Assembly (NCBI GenBank): GCA_009103225.1
Contig: RHPI01003389.1
Coordinates: 749,559 to 813,558 of the forward strand
DNA: 64,000 bases
Direction: 5' to 3'
From: Chlorokybus atmophyticus
Lineage: Eukaryota > Streptophyta > Chlorokybophyceae > Chlorokybales > Chlorokybaceae
The position numbers and the translations under genes are program-made. The notes under the pieces were generated by a model that was not told the DNA's origin, ran no database searches, and was given only the letters and a program-made list of their open reading frames with translations. Of the stretch, positions 33,630 through 53,000 are shown in pieces; position 1 is the first letter of the stretch; each line of letters begins with the position of its first letter.

Positions 33630-35972
33630 CTATGAGCTCTTCTGCATTGGTAGGCGAGGGAGTTGGGAGATGGCGGTGTGGAGTTTCCGTCGCGGGCCAA
33701 CTGCTGTGACGCCCATCTCGCGGAGGTCCTCGAGGGTGAGGACAGGCAGGACTGAGGTGTCCACCTCATGCAGCTCAAACAGCGTGTAGTACTTGGCAAG
33801 GCCGAGCTCCTCCAACCATGGCTTGATGGCAATGGGCATCAGCGTCACGGGTGCTTCTTGCAATCCAGGAAGCACTGATGTCGGTGCTGTTACTGGCCCT
33901 ATTAGCATGATCGTGTATCAGTAGGCAAGCCATGGAGGTCATACGCTCATTTACAGCAGGCGATTGGTCCTTGTTCTTACAGCCTGTCATCCTAGAACTG
34001 TGCTGTGCGAGCACAAGCAATGATATGGCAACCATACACGTGGTGAGTGTGCACATGTGTACACGCAGCGTACCTGGCTGCGACTCCACAGGTGTGGCCA
34101 GATCTCCTGATGGCGTCCGTGTGATGGTGCCAGAAGGCTCGCTTGCAACCTCTGCTGCTTTGCTACCGGAGGGTGGCACATCCTTGCCGGCATGTTGTGC
34201 CGGCCATGCAGCTGTGAACACAAACCCATCATCGCTTAGAACAACTCAAACTGTATGCTTCAAGGTCCCTTAGCATCAACTATTAATAACGCACCCGCAG
34301 CGGTCAAAGTCTCAGCCTGCGGCTTGTCTGCAGTCGATGCCGGTTGGTTTGGCCGACGGTTCATAAGCTCGTGCAGAAGGTCTGTGATCTTGATGGTCTT
34401 CTCAGTTGGACCAGTTGGATGTGCATCATGAACAGCTGTCACAAAGTCAAACATGCGCGTGTCAAGTCACAGGTAAGACATCGCATATGCATTGAATGGA
34501 GGACATATCACAAGTGCTCACCACCTCATCCGCCACAACATGCACAAGACAGAAGATTACAACCAACACAAGAACCAGATGGCCAACAAATTTGCTCACC
34601 ACCATCGGCTGGCTGCTTGCTGGACTCTCCTGCCGGTCGGGAAGGTTGATCGCCGCCTGCATTGCGTCCAGGTCCAATCAGGCCAAACAGTGGGAAGCCT
34701 TTTGTCACATTGGTTGCCATCGTGCCAGACGACGTAAGGATGCTCTCTTCTCCTGCTTTCAGACCCTCGTCAGCCTTGCCACCCGCATTATCACCGCCTT
34801 CACGCTTGCCTTCATCAGCAACGCTGTTGTCTTTAGCTTCTGGCTGCTCGGCCGCACGCTGCGTAGAGGCAATGTTGCTGTCATTGTTGTTCTTGTTGTT
34901 GTTGCTGTTGCTGTTGTTGTTCTGTTCTTCCGCTTTGGCATCACTTGCACAGATCTCGCGCAAAGTATCTGCTGCGGGCAGTTCATCATCATCAATATGC
35001 TTGGATAGGTCTCCGTTAGGCGCCTCGGAGCCACTTGCAAGCTTCTTGTGGCTGCGCGACACCACAACTTTGCCATCTTCTTCGCCATTTGTTTCAAGCT
35101 TTGCTTCAAGCTTTTTAGCTCGCGCGGTCTTTTTAACTGATGATGTTTTGGTTGTTGGCTCATCCCAAACCGGTTTGTCGGAGGCCGGTTTGTCCCCTGA
35201 GCAGCACACAAAAGAATACATGCAATCAGCGAGATGTGAACATACGTCGCAGCTTAATGACGGTGATGATGATGAAAAAGTCAGACCTGCGGTTGGAGTG
35301 CTCTGGCCGTCAAGCTCTGCCAGCCGCACACTAGGCTTGCGGTGCCTCTTGGCTGCTGGCTCCTGCTTCTCATCCAGGTTCTGCACAACTACCTGTCAGC
35401 TCAGCTCAAACCATGTGCATCTATGCGAGTGTATCTGTGTGCTTGTAACAACATGTCTGTGGCATGCGCCTGCGCATGCCACAGACATGTTACAAGTACA
35501 AGCATTTGCGTGTCTGTCTGGATCATATTCACTGATGAGTGGACCCTATGTGTACCGTAAGTAGTTTACCTGAGCTAAGCGCAAGGCCCGAAGTCTCTTT
35601 CTCTCTTTCATGTCTTCTCCCGTCACAACATGCTGCATGCCATCAATGGTCTGCGAGGGACCCATGTGACGGCCTGCACGCTCCCATCTAGCAGAGCCAC
35701 ACCACACAGATGAGCTCACATGCAAGAGACTGAGTGACACGCACATCCACACGTCCAACAACTGACTCTTGCAAGAAAGAAATAATGCATGTAAAAGGGC
35801 CGCACCGTTCAGTAGCGAGGTCTAGGGTTTGGACCTCGCCATCATCGTAGCGGATGCGGTATTTCTTCTCTTTGTAAAGGTACTCTGTCAGCTGGCCTCG
35901 GTACCAGGTGTTGTCCAGAGGCCAGAAGACGTAAATGAAGGTGCCCACGCCGGTCTTCCCAAATTTCCCCAT
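33630..35972 (-). CDS. Tudor-like and SAM domain protein
   Basis: Probable chromatin-associated reader or scaffold. Exon 1 (35806-35972) starts MGKFGKTGVGTFIYVFWPLD and encodes a Tudor/PWWP-like barrel: YVFWPLDNTWYRGQ, YRIRYDDGEVQTLDL. Exon 2 (35570-35687) is basic: GEDMKERKRLRALRLAQ. Exon 3 (35287-35380) holds AAKRHRKPSVRLAELDG, a possible nuclear localisation signal. Exon 4 (34600-35196) is acidic/basic and carries a poly-Asn/Ser tract. The last exon (33630 to about 33897) encodes a SAM domain: WLEELGLAKYYTLFELHEVD, LTLEDLREMGVTAVGPRRKL, then stop at 33630-33632. An additional 5' exon or UTR exon in the GC-rich DNA around 36430-36700 is possible, since a good donor is visible at about 36447. 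No named orthologue is recognised. Confidence 0.8.
34872..34922 (-). repeat. Coding (AAC/AGC)n: poly-Asn/Ser tract
   Basis: A GTT-triplet run on the plus strand encodes an interrupted Asn-rich stretch (NNNSNSNNNKNNN) in exon 4 of the Tudor/SAM gene. It is one of several GTT repeats in the window, but this one is translated. Confidence 0.8.
35450..35491. repeat. Perfect inverted repeat, 20-nt arms, 2-nt spacer, in an intron
   Basis: The arms 35450-35469 and 35472-35491 are exact reverse complements (AACATGTCTGTGGCATGCGC type). The flanks extend the stem further after a 3-nt insertion on the left side. It lies in the Tudor/SAM intron between the exons ending at 35570 and beginning at 35380. 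Confidence 0.9.
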
Positions 35973-38900
35973 GTGTGCGGGTATATGTGTGTATGTGCGG
36001 GTGTATGTGTGTATCACACAAAGTCACACTCGTTTGTGCCCTGCATCAAACGCACAACGAACCACCCTAAGCTTGCATCAATCGCCAGGCAATGTTGCGG
36101 AATTTGTTGCATGTGTGCCTCTACAGATCAAAGCACACATCCACATGTTGGACCCACCCAACAACACACTCACTCAACAGGCTGCCACGAAATGGACACT
36201 GTGCTCTGTTTTAGTTAATTGCTGCTGCAATGCAGTGCAATAAAGTAGCAAGCTTTGATGCTGCTCTGCCGCAGCAACGCCTGGCGGCGGCAGCAACGCC
36301 ATCGCCACAGCATGCAACAATCACAAGCCCAGCTGCCATTCGACTGAACAGACAACAGACAAACACACAAAGGCAAGCAACAACACTACGCCGCCGGCAG
36401 AAACTCTGCATTTCATGGACCTGCAGCACAGAACCCTAAAAACCCACCTGAAAGAGCCGATTGAAAGGGCTGGACGTTGAGCTTCAGGTGCTGGGCAGGC
36501 TCGCCGCAGCTGCGGCCCTCAGCGACGTCGACGACACTACGCCGCACCGCAACGACGACGCCGCCGCGCAGAAGCAAGCGGCGGCGGCTGCCGATGACCC
36601 AGGTCCTGTCCCCGCCCCTGTCCCCGCCCCTGCCCTCACCTAGGTCCAGCCTCAGCTCCAGACCCTAACAGCCCCTGCAGCCCCCTTGCAGGCGGCTAGC
36701 AACCAGCAGTCCCCTCAGCGCCGAGCGCCTGAGATGCGACAACCCAGGCCCAGGTCCAGCCGAGCCACCTCCGCAGCGACACCGCCGACAGCGCCGCCGC
36801 TCTGCCGCTCACTACCTGAAGCACACACATACGCACAAACAAAGCGCCAGCTTGAAGACACTGCCAGGCGCTGCGATCAGTGTCTGGCGCTCCTATCTCA
36901 GCCTCCACAATGCAGATTCGGTTAGATAATTGAAATTCCTCCATTTTTCTCATGTTGTACGGGGGGCTTAATAGGCGCGTGATTGCTGTGCGAGCATTCC
37001 TAACTCTATTATTGTGCCGAGGCTTTTTCATGAGACCAGGTCCTCCAGGTTTTGAGGACGTGACCTTCCCTCCGTTCATGCTTTACTACCCAACAAAACA
37101 CATCGGGACCTCGGTCCGGTTTCTCCGTTTTGCTTGACCGATATTGGGGTCTGACTGAGGGCCGTACCGACTCTGTGTTGTCAGGCCGGCGTGCGCAGTC
37201 AAGTTGACGTGTGCGGAGCCACATTGACCGGGTCTCAGTATGAGACCGGTTATTTCTCCGGCCCTAAACGCGGTCCCGCCGGAACGCGGTTTGCCGCAAC
37301 GTTGTCGCAGCGGACTTCTTCTTGGCTGACTGGACAGGTTTGTTAAGGCGACAGTACTGGTGGTTGCTGGATAAATTCATCGGGTTCGTCGCAATCAAAA
37401 CCCTCAGCATGCAACTTGCAGTTGCCAACTGCCACATCCAAAGCATGCAAGCATTATCAAAGGCAGCACAACTGTGTTGAACAACAGCAGAGGGAATAGA
37501 GGAGATAGCAACAAGCATTGTTATCGTCATCAATCGTTAAGATGAGAGCTTGTATAGTGAGGTGTTATTATTATTGGATATGCGGCTATGCGGCTTATTG
37601 CTATGTGAATTAATGGCCATGTTGGTATACTATATGCACAAAAGCGCTCTCAAAGATGATGAGCGCACTACCTTTAAGCATGGGTTGAACATGAGGTTGC
37701 TGGAATGCGCACATACAATGTCATAACAAGCTTAGCGGACGTGTCATGCAAATGCTAAGGAGGAAGGCTAGCTAGACCCTATAGAATAATGAGATTGTAT
37801 GCCAGTTTACCACCCCCACCCCCCCTCCCCCCCTCCCATTCTAAATGTACCATGGTCCATGATGAAGTGCCGTGCTTTATGAAATAAGCCAAACCACAGA
37901 GCCCCTCAAGCTCATGCATGAGATTGAGGCGCTCTTTGGATTACGGCGCTTCAACTCAGCAGAGCATGCTCACTCTCATCGTTGATGATGTGTATGGTAT
38001 GCAAGACAAAATTATGTACCTACGAAAAGGCAAGCGCAGGGGGGCAATACTGGTAGACTTAGAGGTAGCAGGCAGCATGCAGGCGCCTTGCCCTAGTGGT
38101 GGATGTGGAGAGTGTTGGTGGTGTTGGCTAAATTGCATGCACACGTAGGTTTGCATGTTATGCATTCCCTCTTGCATCTTTGGCACATATGGAAACAAAC
38201 AAGGTAGATCTCTTTATAGCGTAGATCTCAAACAGGGAGTCGACACCATTACATGTTTAGCCGTGGGGTATACCTCAACGCCTCACGAATCCAACCACAA
38301 CCCATTATCGTATCTGTGCGCAGCAATGCAAGGACTTGGCATTGACATGAATAAGTGGCAGAGAGTGCACATGCTCTATCGTCAGTTAGGGGCAATCAAA
38401 GGCACATGCCCATGCTCGTGTGTTAATATGTGCGAAATCATTCAACGTGATCAGTAATGTCAATTAACGTGGGCAAGTCGTGCTTAACAAAACCCTAAAC
38501 AAACCATGGAAAGCACATGTAGAAGTCTTGAACAATAAAAGGTATATAATCTTTATAAGTGCGCGTGTTAAAAGGAATATGATTGGTTGGTATATTGGTA
38601 TATATATGCAAGTTGTTTGCAAATGAACGATACAAACAACGCTATTTGTGAAAATACATTCATTGCTTTTCATAGCATGCGCACGCACTTGTTCATATCT
38701 CTCTTGATCTTTCCTTTTTATGGGATATCCCTTACAAGAGGAAGCAATAACGCTTTTGATGCTATCATGTATTTATACATCCGAGCAAGTTACATGGACA
38801 TGTGTGATCGTGCAGGCATGCGCTGGACTGCATTCGACATTGAAACTTCTTGTGTATACTATAGAACTCTTTTCATCCGCTTAGTTCATGCAGCAGATTG

Positions 38901-39369
38901 CTCCCAACATAGCGCGCGACCCCTGGGGTGACACCACTTGATGCAATGACAGCTGGAATGGCATGAAATCACATGAATCTGGAAGTGCATCTAAGATGCC
39001 CCCGATGCAAATCGTCTGCACACCCTTGTTTCAAATGCATGCATCTCTTCAGACTTATGTAAACATACGCATCTTGCATTATATGTACAACTCACACCGC
39101 AAGCTCACTTGACCACTTATCCTGCAACCAGGCTGGCAGAAAACTTTACAGCACCAAGTGGCAGCAGTCCTTGCTTTAAGCCAGTGCACTGGCTTGCATC
39201 CTAGTCTAGCATATCGATACAGACAACCAACTAACTAAGGTGTGGGGGACATGCCTGCTGACAACAGTTGCTACAGAGGGGCCCAACGCAGTCAATGACT
39301 AGCAAATAAGAGGGGTAAATACGTACAAAATGACTAACACGCAGCGGCGCATGCATCATACACAACAGA
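35973..39369. other. Intergenic region between Tudor/SAM 5' end and AAA ATPase 3' end
   Basis: About 3.4 kb without a recognised gene. The part 36230-36930 is GC-rich with CCGCC and CGACGA words and holds two ACCCTAA-type motifs. It likely contains the promoter and possibly a non-coding first exon of the Tudor/SAM gene. 36950-37530 has mixed composition. 37530-39300 is AT-richer with short unconserved open frames and one AAACCCTAA at 38490-38498. Confidence 0.55.
36431..36440 (+). promoter_or_regulatory. Telobox-like motif (GAACCCTAAA)
   Basis: It lies about 460 bp upstream of the Tudor/SAM start codon, next to a second ACCC word. Confidence 0.35.
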
Positions 39370-46543
<7,174 letters not shown>

Positions 46544-47222
46544 GGCGGAGGGCCCCGCCGCCGCTCCCGGCCCCTACAAACCCTACCACCGCCCCCTTCC
46601 CTCAACGCAGAAGCAGCCTGCGCCGTACCACAGCCCTCTAACTCACCGCTTCCCCCAACCACCAGCACAGCAAAAGCCCAATTCCACCAAGCGGACACGA
46701 GTCGACCAAAGTTATATCACATCAACCAGTCACCTCGGCAACGATGACGACGACAACGACAACGACAACCTCGTCCACCTCGCCTCCGCGCCGCGTCGCC
46801 GTCGCCGTCGCCGTCGCCGCCCAGGCCAGCTGGCACGCAATTTCAGGCATCCAACCAAAGGCCCACCCAAAGGCTTGGTTAGCAAGCGGAGTTAGAGGCT
46901 GACCCAGGTGAGCCGTTTCGCCCGGCAGGTTGTTGGTTAGCTGACGTCTATTCATGCAGGCCGCGCCTGTGCGGTGCCAATAATAAACAGGACCTTCCGT
47001 CATGCATCACAAGTCACCGTTACAGGACGCTAAGCCGCGTAGCGTCATGCAATGTCAACTTATGAGTCACAGACAGTGTGTGACGCTTCACGCTTGAGTT
47101 AGTGCCGCGGCGTGACGGCCTGAATTAGGGTTTGCAAGCTGAGTCTTGGCGTTGATTTAAAAGTAGGTGGCAGTGGCGGTGGCGGTGGTGGAGGCGGTGG
47201 CGTGCTCGGTGGGGGCGGCAAG
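46544..47222. promoter_or_regulatory. Divergent promoter region between AAA ATPase and tail-anchored protein genes
   Basis: There are 679 bp between two outward-facing start codons. AAACCCTAC lies at 46578-46586, 35 bp upstream of the AAA start. TTAGGGTTT (telobox, reverse) lies at 47125-47133, 90 bp upstream of the other start. A CGACAACGAC/CGTCGCCGT triplet tract spans 46742-46820. No TATA box is obvious. Confidence 0.6.
47125..47133 (-). promoter_or_regulatory. Telobox-like motif (reverse AAACCCTAA)
   Basis: An exact nonamer on the minus strand, 90 bp before the ATG of the tail-anchored protein gene. Confidence 0.5.
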
Positions 47223-49039
47223 ATGCTTCGGGCGTTGCCACGGCTGTCTGCACGCGGGGCTGCGGCAGCCGCTGCAGCTGCCGCTGCTGCGCCATCACAA
47301 GAGTCGCAGCTTTTCGCCGACTGGTGTGCTGTACAGAGAGGTAAGGCAGGGCTGTGCTTTAAGTGCTTGTAGCTGCTCTGCTTGCGTGTCCTGCATGCAA
47401 TGCTGGTGCATGCTGTCAGTGCTCAGCATTAACTGCCTGAGGCTGGCTTGAGCGAAAGGTCGCTGACCGCCTGCTGAGTGCAAAGTCGCTTGCCCTCAGT
47501 CAAGTGTGCTGCGGGGTCATGGCATGATGCATGCACTTACCTACTACTTAGTTGTCATCACCTCCCTCTCTGCAGGCATTCCAGAAAATACCTTACAGAC
47601 GCACGTGCATGCTGTTTTGTGTGGCTTCCGTTCTTGCTGACATTGGGGTTGCTACAGCTCCTGATGGCGAGCTTCATCTGACGGAGTGTGCAGAAGATGT
47701 CGATGAAGCAATCCGCATAGCTTGTGACTTGATCCCTCAGCCGGAGCCCTTCAGACAGAGGTGTGTTTTTGCTCTGATCCCCATGGCTTGCTGCAGCTGC
47801 TTTCACCCATAGCTCCGGCGATAGGCAGTACTCCCAAAGGCATCTTGTCACCAATTCACAGCCTAAGTTGTTATGTGTAGAAACAACACAAGTCTGAATC
47901 ACTCTAAGGTGCACCCCATGCCGTGGTGCTTGTTGATGGTTTGATACCTTTTGTGAGCGATCAAGATGACATGCTCGTTTAGCAATGCATGCCGCCTTGA
48001 GCGACTGGCGTGAAAGTGTCCTGTTGTTGTGGTGTTGCAGTGACAAGCCACCGTACACTGTTGAACATCCCGAGGACGAGGATGATGCTCCCGATCCGGC
48101 ATCCATCATGGTACGGTAAAATCGGCATTCACGTTGTTGTGTGCTGCAGCGCAAGCGATGAGCTGATGTTAATGATAGTGGGGTGGCCGTTGACAACTTG
48201 CATGTGTTCATTGCATGCAGGTTCAGGCGGAGACGAGCATGCGCCACCGCAACTTGGTTCAGGATGAAAACTTTGTGAGGCTGGTGCGCTCCTGTGTGAT
48301 GGACCCACAGGTAATGTTTGGGTGCTGAGCTTTTCCGCACCTATTACAGGGGCTTGATTGCCGTGTAGTTATTGTCACCACTTGACAAGCCAGTTGTAGA
48401 CGTCGTGTGGATGTCATGCGTGACTGTTTGCGGGTTTTCTGCATCTAATATAAACACTCTCACGCAGCTGACAAGTCAAGTTAAAACAGTGGCATAGGGT
48501 CTAAGTATCATTGTCATTGGAAGCAAAGATTGCCAGCTTTGTGTCATAGGCGGTATCGAGCTGCACACACCTGTGTCTGCTTCTGTGTGTGCCAGCTGCA
48601 CACACCTGTATCGCATGCACTATGCGCTTAGTTCTTGTGATGGGGACACACACTTGACCCCGTGCAGATGCAACGCGCGTTCTTCGAGAACCAAATGGTT
48701 GTGGAAACTCTTCGCCGCATGCATGCGAGCCGCGCAGAACAGCCTGCACCCGTCCCCGCCATCACAGATGGCTCAGAGAGCCGTGTACATATTGAAGATA
48801 TCCCAACCGCAAAGCCTGTTCGCGAATCGCTCCTCCTTCGTCTTCTGAACTCGTTCAAGAGTATTCTGTCCGCCTTATTTGCGCAGCCTAAGCCTAGAAC
48901 CGACAAGAAGCAAGACCCGAAGCAGACGGAGGCTGACGCAGAGTCGATGTATCAGGAGATGCTCGCATCAGCAATGCTCTTCGCCTTCACTGCTTTGGTG
49001 GTTTTGATGTGCAGGCGCTTCGGCATTGTTGCCAAGTAG
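47223..49039 (+). CDS. Orphan 250-residue protein with presequence-like N-terminus and C-terminal tail anchor
   Basis: Function unknown. Five exons join in frame: 47223-47340, 47658-47760, 48041-48110, 48221-48310 and 48668-49039 (753 nt, 250 codons plus stop). The N-terminus MLRALPRLSARGAAAAAAA resembles a mitochondrial or plastid presequence (spaced Arg, Ala-rich). The middle is acidic (VEHPEDEDDAPDPAS) followed by helical text, NFVRLVRSCVMDPQMQRAFF. The C-terminus has a single hydrophobic segment (MLASAMLFAFTALVVLMC) followed by the basic tail RRFGIVAK. That is the layout of a tail-anchored protein of mitochondria or peroxisomes. Exon 2 is taken from 47658, because the acceptor at 47657 restores the frame from exon 1, whereas earlier AGs introduce stops. 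It is head to head with the AAA ATPase. Confidence 0.75.
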
Positions 49040-50084
49040 CTCTGCCCTGCTCAGCTGCCGCGTCTAAAGGAGGCAGTCAAGCTACTGCAGCCATCTTTAG
49101 TCACGGTATGTGTGTTCTGTGCCAGCAATGCGGCATGTAAATGTAGCAGTAGTGTAATATGCCATCGCTGTCAAGCAGCAGTGTGGATAGGTGTGTAGCT
49201 GGTTGTGCCCTTCACCTCCCGGCATTTGTCAACCTTTGTTCATATTTGCGGTCGTTCGGACATTAGCATGTATATGCTCCCTGGTGTACTAGTTAGAATG
49301 TGAGTCTGAAGTGGAGCTTCTCTTGCACACTGTAAAGAAGTGGTGGTGGCTTTTCAATGCGTCTTGCAGTGTTCATTGTCCTCGCTTCATGGCAGTATAA
49401 AAGAAGGTGTATGTGGTGTCGTGATTATGGACTCTGTTGTGCCCAAAAAGTTCAATCACCCCGTCGACACATGTTATAAGTAAGGAAACTATTTCTGCCC
49501 AGGAAGATTTCACATGCTGCTGCCTACCCACGTGCTTGCCCTACTGCATGAACCCCCGCCCCGCTGCATGCACATAGCTAGTGCACGTAGGCAATGCCCC
49601 TGTCCCAGCCTTGATTGAGCAGTGCGCCAGCTGTTTCTGCGTGCCTGAGTGTGCTTGTGTATGCTATTTAAGGCGTTTGCATCAGTATGATTGGAAAGCC
49701 TATATGCATCTCAATAATATGGGCAGCAAGTCTTGACCACAACCCACATCAACATCACTACTAAGCTGCGCTCATTGGATCTATAGCTTATGTAGATCCA
49801 TAGCCTCCATATATAAAGCTACTGTACCATTTGTTATGGCGTTGTTGCATTGCGGTATGGATCTTGTGCAATCCCCTTGAGTGGCAACAACTGTGAGTTT
49901 CACAAGTGAAGCAAACTTGATGGCATCAGCCTGGAAGAGAACAAGCAAACAGACAAGGTTGGTAAGCAGTAGGGATGATTGGAAATAGGCTGACCTCAAC
50001 CACCTTGCGATGCACATACCTATTAGTGCAACTTGCCGTGCATACGACTATGACAAAGAAACCCAAGTGCGCAGGGTTCCTCCC
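49040..50084. other. Intergenic region between convergent tail-anchored and LRRCC1-like genes
   Basis: 3' flanks of a + gene and a - gene. No further exon is recognised. An open frame at 49781-50017 on the minus strand lies beyond the LRRCC1-like stop codon and does not read like coiled coil, so it is left as untranslated or spacer DNA. Confidence 0.55.
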
Positions 50085-53000
50085 TCATGTCGCCTGCCGT
50101 AGTTCTTCAAACATGACACTCAGCTGCTGAATCTGAGCAGTAACCACAAATGACTCAACTTTTGCATGTGCATGCAGAGTACATGTCTTGACACAACACA
50201 TGTCCACTACACGCGCACATGCAGATGCACATGCATTGCACACTGGTTTTTCAACCAGAAGACATGTGTGATACCTTTGCAGCAGAAGACTGCTTCTGCT
50301 TTTCCATAGCAGCGAGCAATTCGCGCATCTCGTCTTCAACAGCACGCACTTGGGCTTTGCACTCTTCGCTGACTGATGCCAGCTGTGTGCGAGACACCTG
50401 TGCGAGCACATAAAGCGAGCTCAGTAACAACGCTGCAGTACATATGGGTTGTGTTATTGATAAGCCCAATGGTAGTACCTCAAGCTGCTGTTGAAGCGCA
50501 GCAATGGCTTCGTCTTTGGATGCGATCAAGCGTGTGTTGGCGCTTAACTCCTGCAATGACTCACATTAGCCAAGCCAAGCATTCATGGACACAAGGTGAA
50601 CGCACGACTCCTCGTGACAAGGACGAAAGGTGTGACTGTAAGGTCAATCTCAGAGGCCGAGCACACGCTTATACGAGTCGAGACAGACTGCAACAGGAGT
50701 CATGTGCACTACATGCATGCATACAAGTGCATGCGCATCAACCAAACCCACCCCGTACCTCTTCGATAGCCTTCTTAGACTTGAGGGCCTCATCGCGATC
50801 ATTCGTGAGCGCCTTCTCTCGCTGTTCAAACATGCCTTTGACACGGTCCACCTCCTCGCTAACATAACTGCTCAAACCACCACGGCCATTAGCAAAGCAA
50901 TCATCCACTCACTCTGTGTTGCCGAACCAACCAACAAACCAACCTGAGCATGTCATCTTTCTCCTTGAGCTTGGCTTTGAGCTCCGCCACAGTCTTGACA
51001 GCATCAGAGCGTGCGGCTCTTTCTTCACCCAACTCCTCTTCCAGCCTCGCAACCGCTGCGTCCTGCGCCTCCAATTCGCTTCGCATTGCACGGCCCTGAG
51101 CACGAAATGATCTAACGTTGCAATGTGTGACTTACCGCCAATCTGATACATGCAAACACCCAACACAACAATGTTGGCGTGGAGTGCTTACTTGCTCAAC
51201 TTCATCGTGCAAGCGTGCGCGCCACTCTGCTTCGGCCTCAGATGCCGCTCTGTTCGTGGCATGTGCAGCTTCACGCGCCTGCATGATGGTGCAGGTAAAT
51301 GGATGCATGGATGCCTTCTCTGTCATCATGCAAGTGAGCGCACACGCACGCATGCACGCACTCGCGCGTGCACACACTCAAATGCGTTCAGCCACCCACC
51401 CACGCATGCACGCAGACACGCGCAATGCGTACGCAAACAACTGCACTCCCACCCACGCACCCACCCACGCGCACACACATGCGCACCCACGCACGCACAC
51501 CCATGTACGCACACCCACCGAGGCACGCACCCAATTGTGCACACACACACCCACGCCCCTACACACATGCACACACGCACAGCCACTGACACAAGTTCAC
51601 GAGCATGCATACACAAACGCACTCACACTCTACCTGGCCCAATGCCGCTTTGAGCTCCGCAATGGAGTCGTTCTGGCTGTCGAGCATCTTGTTCTTCACT
51701 TGCAACGCATCATTGAACTCGCGCAGCTGGTGCCTGAGGCTCTCGCAGTCGGCTTCCATCCTCTTCAAAGCCTCCTCAGCCGCCTTCACCTGTGTTGGCA
51801 CGTCACACACGCTCACACACATGCAGTTGTTTGAGTACAACATGTCATTGATGAGCCTTTGGCGCGCACGCGTGCACACACACACGCACACGCACACGCG
51901 CACGCGGACGCCCACGAGCACGCCCACGCCCACGAGCACGCCCACGCCCACACCCACGCCCACGCCCACGCCCCCACCCACACGCACACCCACACCCACA
52001 CGCGCACGCGCACACGCACACACGCATACATACATAGAAGGCACCAACAACTTGCTGTAATTAACTCAACCTTTGCGCTGCACGTGGCTTCGCTGTTCAC
52101 AAGTTCCATCTTAACAGTCGCCAGTGCGTTCTCGGCCGCGGCCGCGAGTTGAGTCTGCTGCTGCAGTTGCGTCGTCAGCTTCGCTGTCTCCGCTTCGGTG
52201 GCTGACAGCTTGGCGCGGGCGATGGCGAGGTCCTCTTTCAGCTGGCGAAGTTCCTGCAGGGTGTGTGGGTATATGTGTTTTGTCCACGTGCACGCACGCG
52301 TAGTGAACAACACATACACATGAAATCAACTTTGAACTCACTCACCCCAATAGCGGGCTCTGCTTCTCGCCGCTCACGTTGCAGCGCCAATATGCGCTCT
52401 TTCTATGATACACACATAAACGATGTATGTGTGTGCATGTATAGACAAGAGTGTTGAGCTCAACACCCACACCCACTTGTACAAGTCCACATGTTCCATT
52501 ACCTGTGACCTGACGAGTTCGTTGAGCTCGGTCAACAACCCCTTTGCTTGTTCCTCCTGCGAATGTGAACACGTGCATGGTTGAGTCATTACAACAGCAT
52601 GTGGTACCAACGTTGTCACAAGGGACGCACCTTGTGCGACGAGGACGCCAGCTGGCGCCGAAGCTCCGACACCTCGCTCTGCGCCTTGTCCAAACCCTCT
52701 TGCAATGCGCGAACCGCGTGCTTGTGCTCTGAGCCAACCAACAAGAGTACGATTGTGTGCGTGCCCACGCAATTGTGTGTGCATGTGGGCGTGCGAGCAA
52801 GTGTGCGTGTGCGTGCATCCTGTTGTTGTTTGCGTGCGTGTGTGTTTGTGTGTCTAAGCGGGTGCTTGCATGTGTTCATGCGATTGCACGTGTCAATGAA
52901 CTTGTGTGTGACGACAGTTGCCAAAATCAGCAGCCCAATGTCTCACTTACCAAACAATGCTTGTCGCAACTCGGCTTCCGTGTTGGCAACGTCCTTCTCG

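Noticed and set aside
34662-35564. 300-codon open frame on the plus strand
   Set aside because: It is antisense to the Tudor/SAM exon 4 and flanking introns. The minus-strand reading has matched splice sites and domains, while this frame is Ser/Leu-rich with no domain.
38155-38931. Two plus-strand frames of 100 and 114 codons
   Set aside because: AT-rich region, no recognised domain, no convincing splice signals or conserved text.
47558-48340. 260-codon open frame on the minus strand
   Set aside because: It crosses three exons and introns of the tail-anchored gene on the other strand, and reads as low-conservation His/Ser/Arg-rich sequence.
51118-51834. Plus-strand frames of 167-238 codons with His/Thr/Ala repeats
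   Set aside because: Translations of CA/CG microsatellites in introns antisense to the LRRCC1-like gene.
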